A stretch of 64,000 nucleotides of DNA. It comes from an uncultured Lachnospiraceae bacterium (GTDB lineage Bacteria; Bacillota; Clostridia; Lachnospirales; Lachnospiraceae). Location: contig CAJUDH010000001.1 in assembly GCA_910584845.1 (NCBI GenBank), forward strand, positions 124,001 to 188,000, written 5' to 3'. Below the pieces are notes generated by a model. The model saw nothing but the letters and a program-made list of their open reading frames with translations. It made no database searches and had not been told where the DNA came from. The translations under genes and the position numbers were made by a program. Shown here one piece after another: positions 7,722-15,589 of the stretch; position 1 is the stretch's first letter, and each line of letters starts with the position of its first letter.

Positions 7722-8711
7722 ATGGCAGCAAAAAGAAAAATCATGGTACCTTATCCCGTCTTAAAAGAAGGGTTGACTGAATTATTTGAACGTTATGAAG
7801 TTTATTATCCGAACCGGATCGTCCCCAGGCAGGAAATCCTCGATGTCCTCCCCCAGTACGATGCCCTGATTTCCTGTGGTTTCCTGGCCAATGCCGAAGC
7901 CATCGAACATATGGATAACGTAAAAGTCATGAGTACTTATGGCGTGGGTTATGACAATGTAGACCTGAAAAAAATGAACGAGAAAGGCATCCTGGTCTGC
8001 AACCTGCCAGACATCGTCACGGAATCCACCGCCGAATTTGCCATGGGCCTGATGTTAGGCCTGATGCGGCGCATTCCGGAAACGGACCACAAACTGCGGT
8101 TAATCCCCGACCTGCGCTGGGGGCCCATTGCCAATCTGGGCCACGGCCTTAACGGAAAGAAACTGGGCATTATCGGCATGGGACGGATTGGACGGGCCGT
8201 AGCACGCAGGGCAAAGCCATTTTTGATGGATATTTCCTACCATAACCGCCATCAGCTTCCGCCGGAAGTAGAAGCTGAATACGATGCCACTTATGTCCCC
8301 TCCTTTGAACAGATTTTAAAAGAATCCGACGTAATTGTCGTGAACCTGCCTTTGACCCCGGAAACCCGGCACAAATTCAACCTTGCCCAATTTGAAATGA
8401 TGAAACGTTCCGCCTACTTTATCAACGTAGGCCGCGGCCCCATTGTCAACGAACCTGACCTGATCGAGGCTTTGGAAAAAGGCCTTATTGCCGGTGCCGG
8501 CTTGGATGTGTTTGAACATGAGCCCAACATCCCTAACGCTTTCAAAGGGATGCCCAACGTAGTCCTGGGGGCCCACATGGCCACAGCCACCGTGGAAACA
8601 AGGACGGAAATGGTCCGCCTGGCCTGCAAGAACATTATCGACTATTTGGAATACGGAAAACACCCGAACCTGGTCAACCCGGAAGCATTGGAAAACCGGC
8701 GGCCATTATAA
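7722..8711 (+). CDS. NAD-dependent D-2-hydroxyacid dehydrogenase family protein
   Basis: This is a 329-residue cytoplasmic oxidoreductase that interconverts a 2-hydroxyacid and its 2-keto acid with NAD(P). The nucleotide-binding motif GMGRIG is at 152-157. The catalytic residues are Arg238 (NVGRGP), Glu267 (DVFEHEP) and His285 (GAHMATAT). A GGAGG site lies seven bases before the ATG. It stands alone on the plus strand, divergent from the regulator. In this context it probably acts on an acid imported by the TRAP transporter. Phosphoglycerate dehydrogenase is less likely because no regulatory ACT domain follows. Confidence 0.88.
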   Translation: MAAKRKIMVPYPVLKEGLTELFERYEVYYPNRIVPRQEILDVLPQYDALISCGFLANAEAIEHMDNVKVMSTYGVGYDNVDLKKMNEKGILVCNLPDIVTESTAEFAMGLMLGLMRRIPETDHKLRLIPDLRWGPIANLGHGLNGKKLGIIGMGRIGRAVARRAKPFLMDISYHNRHQLPPEVEAEYDATYVPSFEQILKESDVIVVNLPLTPETRHKFNLAQFEMMKRSAYFINVGRGPIVNEPDLIEALEKGLIAGAGLDVFEHEPNIPNAFKGMPNVVLGAHMATATVETRTEMVRLACKNIIDYLEYGKHPNLVNPEALENRRPL

Positions 8712-8788
8712 AAACGCATACCTTGTGGCTTTATCCGCAGCGCCAACTGCCTTATAGGGGCCCATTGCCCTACGTTTTTGGCGCCCTC

Positions 8789-8834
8789 AAAAACGCCGCC
8801 GCGCCAAACAGAACCATTGGCACGGCGGCGTTTT
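8789..8834. terminator. Bidirectional terminator between convergent genes
   Basis: AAAACGCCGCC (8790-8800) pairs perfectly with GGCGGCGTTTT (8824-8834). Runs of A and T flank the stem, so it serves both the plus-strand dehydrogenase and the minus-strand AEC transporter gene that ends at 8839. Confidence 0.8.
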
Positions 8835-8838
8835 GGGC

Positions 8839-9762
8839 CTATAGCAGCCATCCCCCCAGCAATACCGCAAAAGGGATCGTCAGCAACGACAACAACGTAG
8901 AAACGGTAAACAGCTCAGAAGCATAATTGCTGTCTTTATTATATTGAAGGGCAAACATAGTCCCCATGGCGGCTGTCGGGCAGGAAATAGCTACCAGCAC
9001 CGTCAGGCGGTAAATCCGTTCTACAGGGATCCATGACAGCAGTAGTACACTGGCCAAAGGGATCAAAATCAGTTTCATAAAGCAGACCCCATAAGTCCGG
9101 CCTTTTTTCATAGCCCCCAGCAGGTTGCTTTCCGCCAGATTACATCCTGCAATCAGCATGGCCAAAGCCGTATTCATATCCCCCATCATCTTAATAGGGT
9201 TAACTACCATATCCGGAAGCCGCACCCGGAACAAAAAGCATACAACCCCTAACCCGATGGCGATGGTCGCCGGCTGGAAGAAATTTTTTAAAACCCCTTT
9301 CCCGTCCATGATGCCGCACATCAAGGAAAGGCCATGGGACCAGACGATCAAGTTAAACGCCGTAATATAGGCCGTGAGGTAAAACACCCCTTCTGTGCCT
9401 AAAATCCCGTTGACCAGCGGAATCCCCATAAACCCCGCATTGGAATAGATGGCGGAAAACCGCTCGATGGCCATGTCGCCCCCCTTCCCTGGCCGGATCA
9501 GCGCCTTTGCCAGCAATATCACCCAAACAAAGCTTGCTAGGGAAATAAAAAAGGTAATAATCAGCCCCTTTAAACGCTCCGGCTGGTAGTCAATCTGATA
9601 TGCCATAAAAATCATAGCCGGAGTCACAATTTTAAGCAAAATCCCCGACAGCTTTTTATTGGCATTGCTGTCAATAATCTTCCATCGGAATGCCATCACC
9701 CCAACCAGGATAATCAAAAACATCTCCGCAATCTTTTCTACTGCAATAAATGCCAAATCCAT
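8839..9762 (-). CDS. AEC-family transporter (auxin efflux carrier type)
   Basis: This is an integral membrane protein of 307 residues with about ten hydrophobic helices in the two-half arrangement of the AEC family. Bacterial members often carry malate, malonate or other carboxylates. A weak AAGGA and a GGAGG farther upstream precede the ATG at 9762. It converges on the D-2-hydroxyacid dehydrogenase. A role in moving the same acid or its product is plausible but not shown. Confidence 0.85.
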   Translation of the reverse strand: MDLAFIAVEKIAEMFLIILVGVMAFRWKIIDSNANKKLSGILLKIVTPAMIFMAYQIDYQPERLKGLIITFFISLASFVWVILLAKALIRPGKGGDMAIERFSAIYSNAGFMGIPLVNGILGTEGVFYLTAYITAFNLIVWSHGLSLMCGIMDGKGVLKNFFQPATIAIGLGVVCFLFRVRLPDMVVNPIKMMGDMNTALAMLIAGCNLAESNLLGAMKKGRTYGVCFMKLILIPLASVLLLSWIPVERIYRLTVLVAISCPTAAMGTMFALQYNKDSNYASELFTVSTLLSLLTIPFAVLLGGWLL

Positions 9763-9954
9763 TCCTTGTGCCTTTCCTCCCTCTTTATCTTCCGTCCCCT
9801 TACTTTACCTCTCTTCTTTCCAGAAGTCAAGCGAAAGCGCCTTTCCGGCCGGTACCAAAAAGGCGGCTTCCACTATTTTTCATAAATCCCCCTTTTCCTT
9901 TTTACGCTGACATGGTAAAATCATAGAAGATTCCATAATGAGGAGGATGTCCCA

Positions 9955-11406
9955 TTGAACCCCAAGATAAGTTACCTGCTCTGCTGCTGCTTCATCGCCT
10001 GTCAGCTCTTTTCCCTGACTGCCCATGCCGAGCCGCCGGCCTGGCCTTCCAATGTGGGCATCGGTGCGGAGGCCGGAGTTGTAATGGATGCGGATTCCGG
10101 AACATTGCTTTTTGAGAAGAACGGCACCGGCGCATACCCGCCCGCCAGCATCACCAAGCTGATGACCGCCTTAATTGTGCTGGAGCATTGCAGCCTAAAC
10201 GATACCGTAACCTATTCCGAAACTGCCATGAACAGCGTCGAAGCCGACAGCGGAAATAAATTCAGTTTGCAGGCAGGGGATCAAATGTCCGTGGAGGACT
10301 GCCTACATGCCATGCTCCTGGTTTCAGTCAACCAGTCTGCCAACGCATTGGCCGAACACACTGCCGGCAGCATCCCTGCTTTTGTTGAAATGATGAATGA
10401 AAAAGCCGCCGAACTGGGCTGCTCCGACAAAACCCATTTTGACAACCCTTCCGGTTTAAACGGGGAGACCCAGCAAGTAACCGCCTGCGACATGGCCCTC
10501 ATCGCCCAGGCGGCTTTTGCCAACGAAGATTTGCTAAGGATCAGTTCTTCCTTGTCCTATCGGATCCCCTCTACCATTTATTACCCGGACGGTTTTTCTT
10601 TCCGGCAGGAACATAAGCTGGTCGTCACCGACGACCCTAACAACCAGCTTTATTACCCTCCGGCTATGGCCGGCAAAACCGGTTACCTGCGCAAGGCAGG
10701 CAACACCCTGGTCACTTATGCGCAAAAGGACGGAAAACGGCTGATTTCCGTAGTCCTGAAGGGAAGCCCCTCCCCCCAGTATTTCCTTGACGGCAAAGGC
10801 CTGCTGGAATTCGGCTTCCAATCTTTTCAAAACTTGTCCATCTCCCAGCAGGAATCCCGCTATGTTACCGGCAACGAGTCCATAGAATTAAACGGGAATA
10901 CATACCTGGCCGCCGATTTGATGGTAGAACCCGGACCTGTGGTCACCTTACCGGCAGGCGCTTCTTTTGGGGACGCTGCCTTGGCCCTAGAACCGTTACC
11001 GGAAAATGCCCCTGCCAATGCGGTAGCCGTACTGAGCTATACCTATCAGGGCCATCCCGTCGGCAAGGCATTCCTCCTGTCCAAGGGAACCCCGGTTTCC
11101 ATTGACCCATCGTCCCCGGAAGACGCTTCCAAAACGGGAAGCGGCCAGGGGGCCGGCCTGTCTGACGGCAACGGGCAGGCCGAGGCCGGTTTCCCCTTAC
11201 CCGCCCTCATAGCCGTTGCCCTAGCCATTTTTGCCGTCGCCTTCATGGCCATGTCCATCACATGGATTGCCTATTCGCGCAGAAAAGAAGCCCGGGATTT
11301 GGCCAGGCGGCGGGAAATGCGCCGCAGGCGCCTTCGGGCTTCCGGTGAAGAAGCTGAATTTGAACGGTTAATGGAATTGCGCAGGAAAAGGGGTGATCCA
11401 CCTTAA
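9955..11406 (+). CDS. D-alanyl-D-alanine carboxypeptidase (peptidase S11)
   Basis: This is a penicillin-binding protein that trims the terminal D-Ala of peptidoglycan stem peptides outside the membrane. It begins with TTG (AGGAGG ends nine bases upstream). It has a signal peptide (about residues 1-25), the SxxK motif SITK (Ser65, Lys68), SVN (124-126) and KTG (241-243). A PBP5-like C-terminal domain is followed by one membrane helix (about 405-435) and a strongly charged Arg/Glu-rich tail of about 45 residues. Most DacA-type proteins end in an amphipathic helix, so the true membrane helix and the cytoplasmic tail are unusual. Confidence 0.92.
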   Translation: MNPKISYLLCCCFIACQLFSLTAHAEPPAWPSNVGIGAEAGVVMDADSGTLLFEKNGTGAYPPASITKLMTALIVLEHCSLNDTVTYSETAMNSVEADSGNKFSLQAGDQMSVEDCLHAMLLVSVNQSANALAEHTAGSIPAFVEMMNEKAAELGCSDKTHFDNPSGLNGETQQVTACDMALIAQAAFANEDLLRISSSLSYRIPSTIYYPDGFSFRQEHKLVVTDDPNNQLYYPPAMAGKTGYLRKAGNTLVTYAQKDGKRLISVVLKGSPSPQYFLDGKGLLEFGFQSFQNLSISQQESRYVTGNESIELNGNTYLAADLMVEPGPVVTLPAGASFGDAALALEPLPENAPANAVAVLSYTYQGHPVGKAFLLSKGTPVSIDPSSPEDASKTGSGQGAGLSDGNGQAEAGFPLPALIAVALAIFAVAFMAMSITWIAYSRRKEARDLARRREMRRRRLRASGEEAEFERLMELRRKRGDPP

Positions 11407-11418
11407 CCGGAAAACCAT

Positions 11419-11468
11419 GGGGGCACCCGCTGCCCACCGCCACAAGGCGGCTGGCGGCGGGTGCCCCC
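11419..11468. terminator. Bidirectional hairpin between dac gene and subtilase gene
   Basis: GGGGGCACCCGC (11419-11430) pairs perfectly with GCGGGTGCCCCC (11457-11468), with a further inner stem. It lies between two converging genes. There is no long T run, so it may be an imperfect terminator. Confidence 0.6.
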
Positions 11469-11505
11469 GTCCCCTCTAAAAATAAGTAAGATCCCCCTTT
11501 CCCTA

Positions 11506-12768
11506 TCATGGCTTTTCATACGTCAATGCGGCATAGGCATCTACCACGCCGCCGGATACCAGCTTCCCCTCAAGGCCCTCAAGCTTCCTGGCCGAATCCA
11601 TTAAAATGGTTTTCACGTCCTGCAATCCAATATCCGTCCGGTAAGAATACAATAACGCCGCCACCCCGGTAACCATAGGGGCGGACATGGAAGTACCTGT
11701 CATAAACCCATAGCCGTTATCGGTTATGGTGCTGACAATGTAGGTGCCCGGCGCCGCAATATCTATGGTATTGCCACTGTAATTGGAGCTTTTCGCCAAA
11801 TTTCCGTCAAACATCAAATTAGCCACGGAAATGGCATTATCCAGCTGGAAGCAAGCCGGGTAATCCGGATATTCATCCACATTGCAGCCCCGGCCATAAC
11901 GGTCCCCATTGCCTGCCGAAATCACAAACAGCATGTGGGAATCCTTCATCACCTGCTCCAGGCGGGGATAATACGTTTCCGTGCCAAAGCTTAGATTGCA
12001 GATGGAAGCACCGTTGGCCTGTGCATAAAGGATCGCGTCAATAACGGCCTGTTCTTCCCCAATCCCCTGGGAGGTGCCCAAAACTTTCAGCGGCATAATC
12101 TTAATATACTGGTTGTCGGCAATCCCCGCAATCCCCATGGACTTGCGCGTTGCGGCAATCGTCCCCGCTGCGTGGGTTCCGTGGTCGTCCTCTTTCCCTA
12201 CATAAACCTGGTTATTGTTACTGAAAAAATTCCAGCCGTTTACGTCGTCCACATATCCGTTGCCGTCATTGTCAATGCCGTCCCCGGGGATTTCATCCTC
12301 GTTGGCCCAAATCGCGTCCTTCAGCTCCGGATGGGTAATATCAACCCCCGTATCAATCACCGCTACAATAACCGGGCGGTGGGGCCCTGTGCTGGCATCG
12401 TACAGCTCCCACGCCGGCAGCACATTGATGTCAATCCCTTTTACGGAATCCGTAGTCTCCAGCTCATAAGCCCCCGGCCCCTCCACCGGCGCCGGGATCT
12501 TTAAGGCGTTGGCCAAGTCTATGGTGGTTGCCAACACCGGGTCGCTGCTGCGAAAACGGTTTACTACCTCCTGGTATTGCAGCTCCCCGTCGTTTTTTAA
12601 GCCCCATTGGTATTTGGCATATGGATCCCCTGAAGAAAGGTTTTCCTCCCCCGGGCCATACACATGGGCGCTAAATCCGCCGCCCTCTTCTGCCGCCGCC
12701 GTAAATGCCTGGCCCATGGCCAGGGCCCCGCTAAACAAAAGAATCATGCCCATCCTGAATATCCTCAT
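11506..12768 (-). CDS. Secreted subtilisin-like serine protease (S8)
   Basis: This is an exported protease of 420 residues. A signal peptide (about 1-26) is followed by a propeptide-like stretch and the catalytic domain, with Asp139 (AVIDTGVD), His196 (DDHGTHAAG) and Ser360 (GTSMSAP). A calcium-binding-like insertion DNDGNGYVDD lies between Asp and His. No sortase or repeat anchor follows, so the enzyme is probably released or held by charge. It is transcribed alone; its promoter carries a striking palindrome (12827-12846). The physiological substrate is unknown. Confidence 0.92.
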   Translation of the reverse strand: MRIFRMGMILLFSGALAMGQAFTAAAEEGGGFSAHVYGPGEENLSSGDPYAKYQWGLKNDGELQYQEVVNRFRSSDPVLATTIDLANALKIPAPVEGPGAYELETTDSVKGIDINVLPAWELYDASTGPHRPVIVAVIDTGVDITHPELKDAIWANEDEIPGDGIDNDGNGYVDDVNGWNFFSNNNQVYVGKEDDHGTHAAGTIAATRKSMGIAGIADNQYIKIMPLKVLGTSQGIGEEQAVIDAILYAQANGASICNLSFGTETYYPRLEQVMKDSHMLFVISAGNGDRYGRGCNVDEYPDYPACFQLDNAISVANLMFDGNLAKSSNYSGNTIDIAAPGTYIVSTITDNGYGFMTGTSMSAPMVTGVAALLYSYRTDIGLQDVKTILMDSARKLEGLEGKLVSGGVVDAYAALTYEKP

Positions 12769-12826
12769 CCTATTACATACTCCTTATCTTCCTTGGTCCA
12801 TCGCCCGCAGCCATACGTCTATCCTT

Positions 12827-12866
12827 GCCAAATAACAGTATTTGGCGGTTGAAAACAAGTATACCA
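12827..12866 (-). promoter_or_regulatory. Subtilase promoter with 20-bp perfect palindrome
   Basis: The minus strand carries an extended -10 box TGG-TATACT (12858-12866) without a clear -35. Just downstream, at about the transcription start, lies the perfect palindrome GCCAAATA-N4-TATTTGGC (12827-12846). The position fits an operator; it could also form a hairpin at the 5' end of the mRNA. Confidence 0.5.
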
Positions 12867-12947
12867 CACATTTTACCGTAGCGATATGAAAAATATGTGA
12901 AATTTAACTTACGTTTTTCCATAAAAACCAAATGGGGAAAAGAAAAA

Positions 12948-12969
12948 GAGCCACTCCCCAGAATGGCTC
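12948..12969 (-). terminator. Terminator of spoIIID
   Basis: On the minus strand GAGCCATTC and GAGTGGCTC form a stem (one G-T pair) with a four-base loop, followed by TTTTTCTTTT. It starts nine bases after the spoIIID stop codon. Confidence 0.8.
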
Positions 12970-12977
12970 CCGAAAGC

Positions 12978-13253
12978 TTATTCATCCTCCTTGCTGCATA
13001 TAGCCAGCCGGTGCTGGTATTTCTCTCTTGTGGCCAAACCGCCCCGGATATGGCGCTCGGATTTATTGACGTCAAGTACGATACGGGTTTTGGCTGCTAA
13101 GGAAGGGTTAATGTGCTCCAAACGCTCCGTTACGTCTTTATGAACCGTAGATTTGCTAATCCCAAACCGCTTTGCCGTCTGCCGAACCGTTGCATTGTGG
13201 TCTATTATGTAATTGGCGATGGCCACTGCCCGCTCTTCGATATAATCCTTCAT
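12978..13253 (-). CDS. spoIIID: Sporulation transcription factor SpoIIID
   Basis: SpoIIID is the mother-cell DNA-binding protein that modulates sigma-E and sigma-K genes during endospore formation. The 91-residue product has the full family sequence: the N-terminal MKDYIEERA segment, the helix-turn-helix around residues 22-42 (VRQTAKRFGISKSTVHKDV) and the basic helix with KYQHRLA near the C terminus. It is a single-gene unit with its own terminator. Its presence is the best evidence that the organism forms endospores. Confidence 0.96.
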   Translation of the reverse strand: MKDYIEERAVAIANYIIDHNATVRQTAKRFGISKSTVHKDVTERLEHINPSLAAKTRIVLDVNKSERHIRGGLATREKYQHRLAICSKEDE

Positions 13254-13340
13254 GGTTTAACCCTTGAGAATGTTTTTTACATCTTATGCAGGCATAATTT
13301 TCATTATGAATCCTATAGCGATTCTTTCCTATCGAAAAAA

Positions 13341-13377
13341 CATCCGCTTATGGAACCCTCCTTTCCATAAGCGGATG
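13341..13377 (-). terminator. Terminator of the STM4012-4015 cassette
   Basis: CATCCGCTTATGG (13341-13353) and CCATAAGCGGATG (13365-13377) form a perfect 13-bp stem, followed on the minus strand by six T residues. It lies five bases after the stop codon of the last cassette gene. Confidence 0.88.
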
Positions 13378-13382
13378 CTTCC

Positions 13383-14711
13383 TTATGAACCATGGGCCGT
13401 CTCCCATTCTTCCATTTTCCTTTGTACTTGCGGGGATATAAGCTGGGGGCCCAAATAGTCCGAAAGCCCCATCCCCGTTTCTGTCAATGACAGAAACACC
13501 TCCCTGCCTTCCGGATCCCCCTCTTTCTCTTCCACAAGCCCCTGCCCTTCCCATTTCTCTAACAAGGGAAAATCTTTTTTCGCCTGGGATCCGAAATGTT
13601 TTTCATACCGCCTTTCGCTAAGCCCCGGATAAAGCAGCAGGTGCCGGATCACATAACGCCGTTTTAGTTCTTCATCCGACAGCAAGATCCCATGGGTAAT
13701 GGCCAGGAAATCTTCCGTGTTTTCAAACTCCCGCAGCCGGGCCACACACCCTGCCTGGGTGACTTCATAGGGGGTGCAGAAATGGAGGTTCCCTACATAG
13801 CTTCTCCCTCCGCAGCCCAAAGCCAGGGATGTGCCAAACCCACACTCGGAAAAAAGGCGCCCCCCACGGCCGGCTACAAACCGCCTCATTGAATCCTGGC
13901 GGTAGCCTGCCGACCGCAAAAAACAGGAAGCTTCCTGATATTGGCGGAACGCCAGGCCGGGGTTCAGCACCAGGCCGTCGTCCAAAGCTTTTACCAATTT
14001 CGCCCCATGCTTTACGTACAACGGGTAAAGGAACACTTCATCCGGCTGATAGGACAATGCCTCCTTCAGGGAAGCAAGCAAGCTGTCCACGGTCTGCCCT
14101 GGTATTCCATATATAAAGTCCACATTGACGCAGGCAAAATCAAATGACATAAGCAAATCCAGCGCCTCCCTGGCCTTCTCGGCCCGGTGGCGGCGCCCCA
14201 ATGCAGCCAGTTCCTGATCCGAAAAGCTTTGTATCCCCATGCTGACCCGGGTAACGCCTGCCCGCTTTAAGGCGGCCAGTTTTTCCTTTTCGGTCTGATT
14301 CGGGGCAGTCTCAACCACCACCACCCGGTCCGGCCGGAAGCGGAAACGGGAAAAAACCTGGTCAAAGGCCCATTCCAACTGCCCCACTGTAAGTAAAAGA
14401 GGCGTCCCGCCTCCGATGGTAAAATCCGAGAACTCCGTATGGCAGCCGGCCAGCCCCTGATACTGGCGGATTTGGCGGCCTACCGCTTCCAGATACTGGT
14501 TTGCCCCTTCTTCCCCCTGCCCGGTAACGGAAAAAAGGTTGCAATATCCGCATTTGGTCTGGCAAAAGGGGATATGCAGGTAAAGGCCCCGCCCCTTCCC
14601 TTTCAGCAAAGGGGCATAGTCATTCCATGAAATCCCGGACAAAGGGCCGTAGGCCGTTTTATGGGGGTAGCTATACATATATTGCCTGTAAGGGTTTATT
14701 ATTGTTTTCAT
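13383..14711 (-). CDS. STM4012-family radical SAM protein
   Basis: This is a radical S-adenosylmethionine enzyme related to HemN (oxygen-independent coproporphyrinogen oxidase), 442 residues. The CxxxCxxC cluster ligands are Cys50, Cys54 and Cys57 in HIPFCQTKCGYC. The glycine-rich SAM motif TIGGGTPLLL and a HemN-like C-terminal domain follow. It overlaps the preceding STM4013 gene by four bases (ATGA) and is the last gene of the cassette. The reaction is unknown; a role in haem synthesis is unlikely because its neighbours are not haem genes and the Salmonella-named family travels with STM4013-4015. Confidence 0.88.
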   Translation of the reverse strand: MKTIINPYRQYMYSYPHKTAYGPLSGISWNDYAPLLKGKGRGLYLHIPFCQTKCGYCNLFSVTGQGEEGANQYLEAVGRQIRQYQGLAGCHTEFSDFTIGGGTPLLLTVGQLEWAFDQVFSRFRFRPDRVVVVETAPNQTEKEKLAALKRAGVTRVSMGIQSFSDQELAALGRRHRAEKAREALDLLMSFDFACVNVDFIYGIPGQTVDSLLASLKEALSYQPDEVFLYPLYVKHGAKLVKALDDGLVLNPGLAFRQYQEASCFLRSAGYRQDSMRRFVAGRGGRLFSECGFGTSLALGCGGRSYVGNLHFCTPYEVTQAGCVARLREFENTEDFLAITHGILLSDEELKRRYVIRHLLLYPGLSERRYEKHFGSQAKKDFPLLEKWEGQGLVEEKEGDPEGREVFLSLTETGMGLSDYLGPQLISPQVQRKMEEWETAHGS

Positions 14712-15589
14712 AATATAAAATGTTTATAAGGGATGGTATCCACCACAGGGTGATGGATCCCGTGGAACTGGCATCCATCCTCCCCGTAACAGGTTCCATG
14801 GTCTGAACAGCAAATAACGAAGGCCCCGCCCCGCCTTTCTTTCCACCCTTCAAACAGCCGCCCCAACTGGGCGTCTGCGTAGCGCAATGCCGCCCTGTGG
14901 CTGGCCAGGCTATCCCCCCTGGCCCCTTCCAGATAAAAATAGTTGGGATAATGGATGGCATCCACATTAAGGTAAAGAAAAATATGCGTTTCCTGGCTGG
15001 AGGCAGAAAGTTTCCTTAAAATAAAGTCTACCTGGTTACGGGTGCTGTCTTTCACGGTACAGGCAAAAGAAGGGTTCCAATAGCTTTTTTGAAAAAAACC
15101 GGGAAACACTTTCCCCAAATCCGTCCGCTTGTCAAAAAAGCTGACGCCCCCTACGCACCAGGTCTCATAGCCAACCTGCTCCAGGCCTTCCATAATCGTA
15201 CTGCCGGAAAAGCCAAAAGACCCTTCCGGAGGCTTTTTCCCCATACCGACCTGCCTGGGGAAAAACAGCATTTCCCGGTCTGCCAGGCTTTTTGCCTCAA
15301 AACCACAAGGCAAAAAACCGGCAAACATGGCATGGTGGGACGGATATGTAAAATTCCCCGGAGCCTGGCGTTTTTCCCAGGGGCCATATTGGTTCAACAC
15401 CGGCGTCGCCCCTGCTGCTGCTTCCTGAACCGCTGCATCATACCGCAAAGTATCCAGGCAGACCAGCAAAATATCCTGGACCCCTACAATCCGGTTCATG
15501 TCTACGGAAGCTTTCTTATGCCCTTGGGAAGAGGAAAACAGATGATATGGCACCTCTTTATCCGCCGCCCGCCCTACACTGTCATTCAT
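14708..15589 (-). CDS. STM4013-family sulfatase/phosphatase-superfamily protein
   Basis: This is a 293-residue cytoplasmic hydrolase-like protein of the alkaline phosphatase/sulfatase superfamily. The metal site is suggested by Asp46 (CLDTLRYD) and the late SDHGT motif followed by GIHHP. The nucleophile position reads NFTYPSHHAMFAG, with Thr81 where sulfatases have the cysteine that becomes formylglycine. That favours phosphodiester or phosphonate-type chemistry over sulfate ester cleavage. It overlaps both neighbours by four bases. The substrate is unknown and probably is the product of the partner enzymes. Confidence 0.85.
   Translation of the reverse strand: MNDSVGRAADKEVPYHLFSSSQGHKKASVDMNRIVGVQDILLVCLDTLRYDAAVQEAAAGATPVLNQYGPWEKRQAPGNFTYPSHHAMFAGFLPCGFEAKSLADREMLFFPRQVGMGKKPPEGSFGFSGSTIMEGLEQVGYETWCVGGVSFFDKRTDLGKVFPGFFQKSYWNPSFACTVKDSTRNQVDFILRKLSASSQETHIFLYLNVDAIHYPNYFYLEGARGDSLASHRAALRYADAQLGRLFEGWKERRGGAFVICCSDHGTCYGEDGCQFHGIHHPVVDTIPYKHFIL

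Noticed and set aside
13383..14711. Calling the radical SAM protein hemN/hemW
   Set aside because: The HemN-like fold is real, but the coupled STM4013-4015 genes fit the STM4012 family better than haem synthesis.
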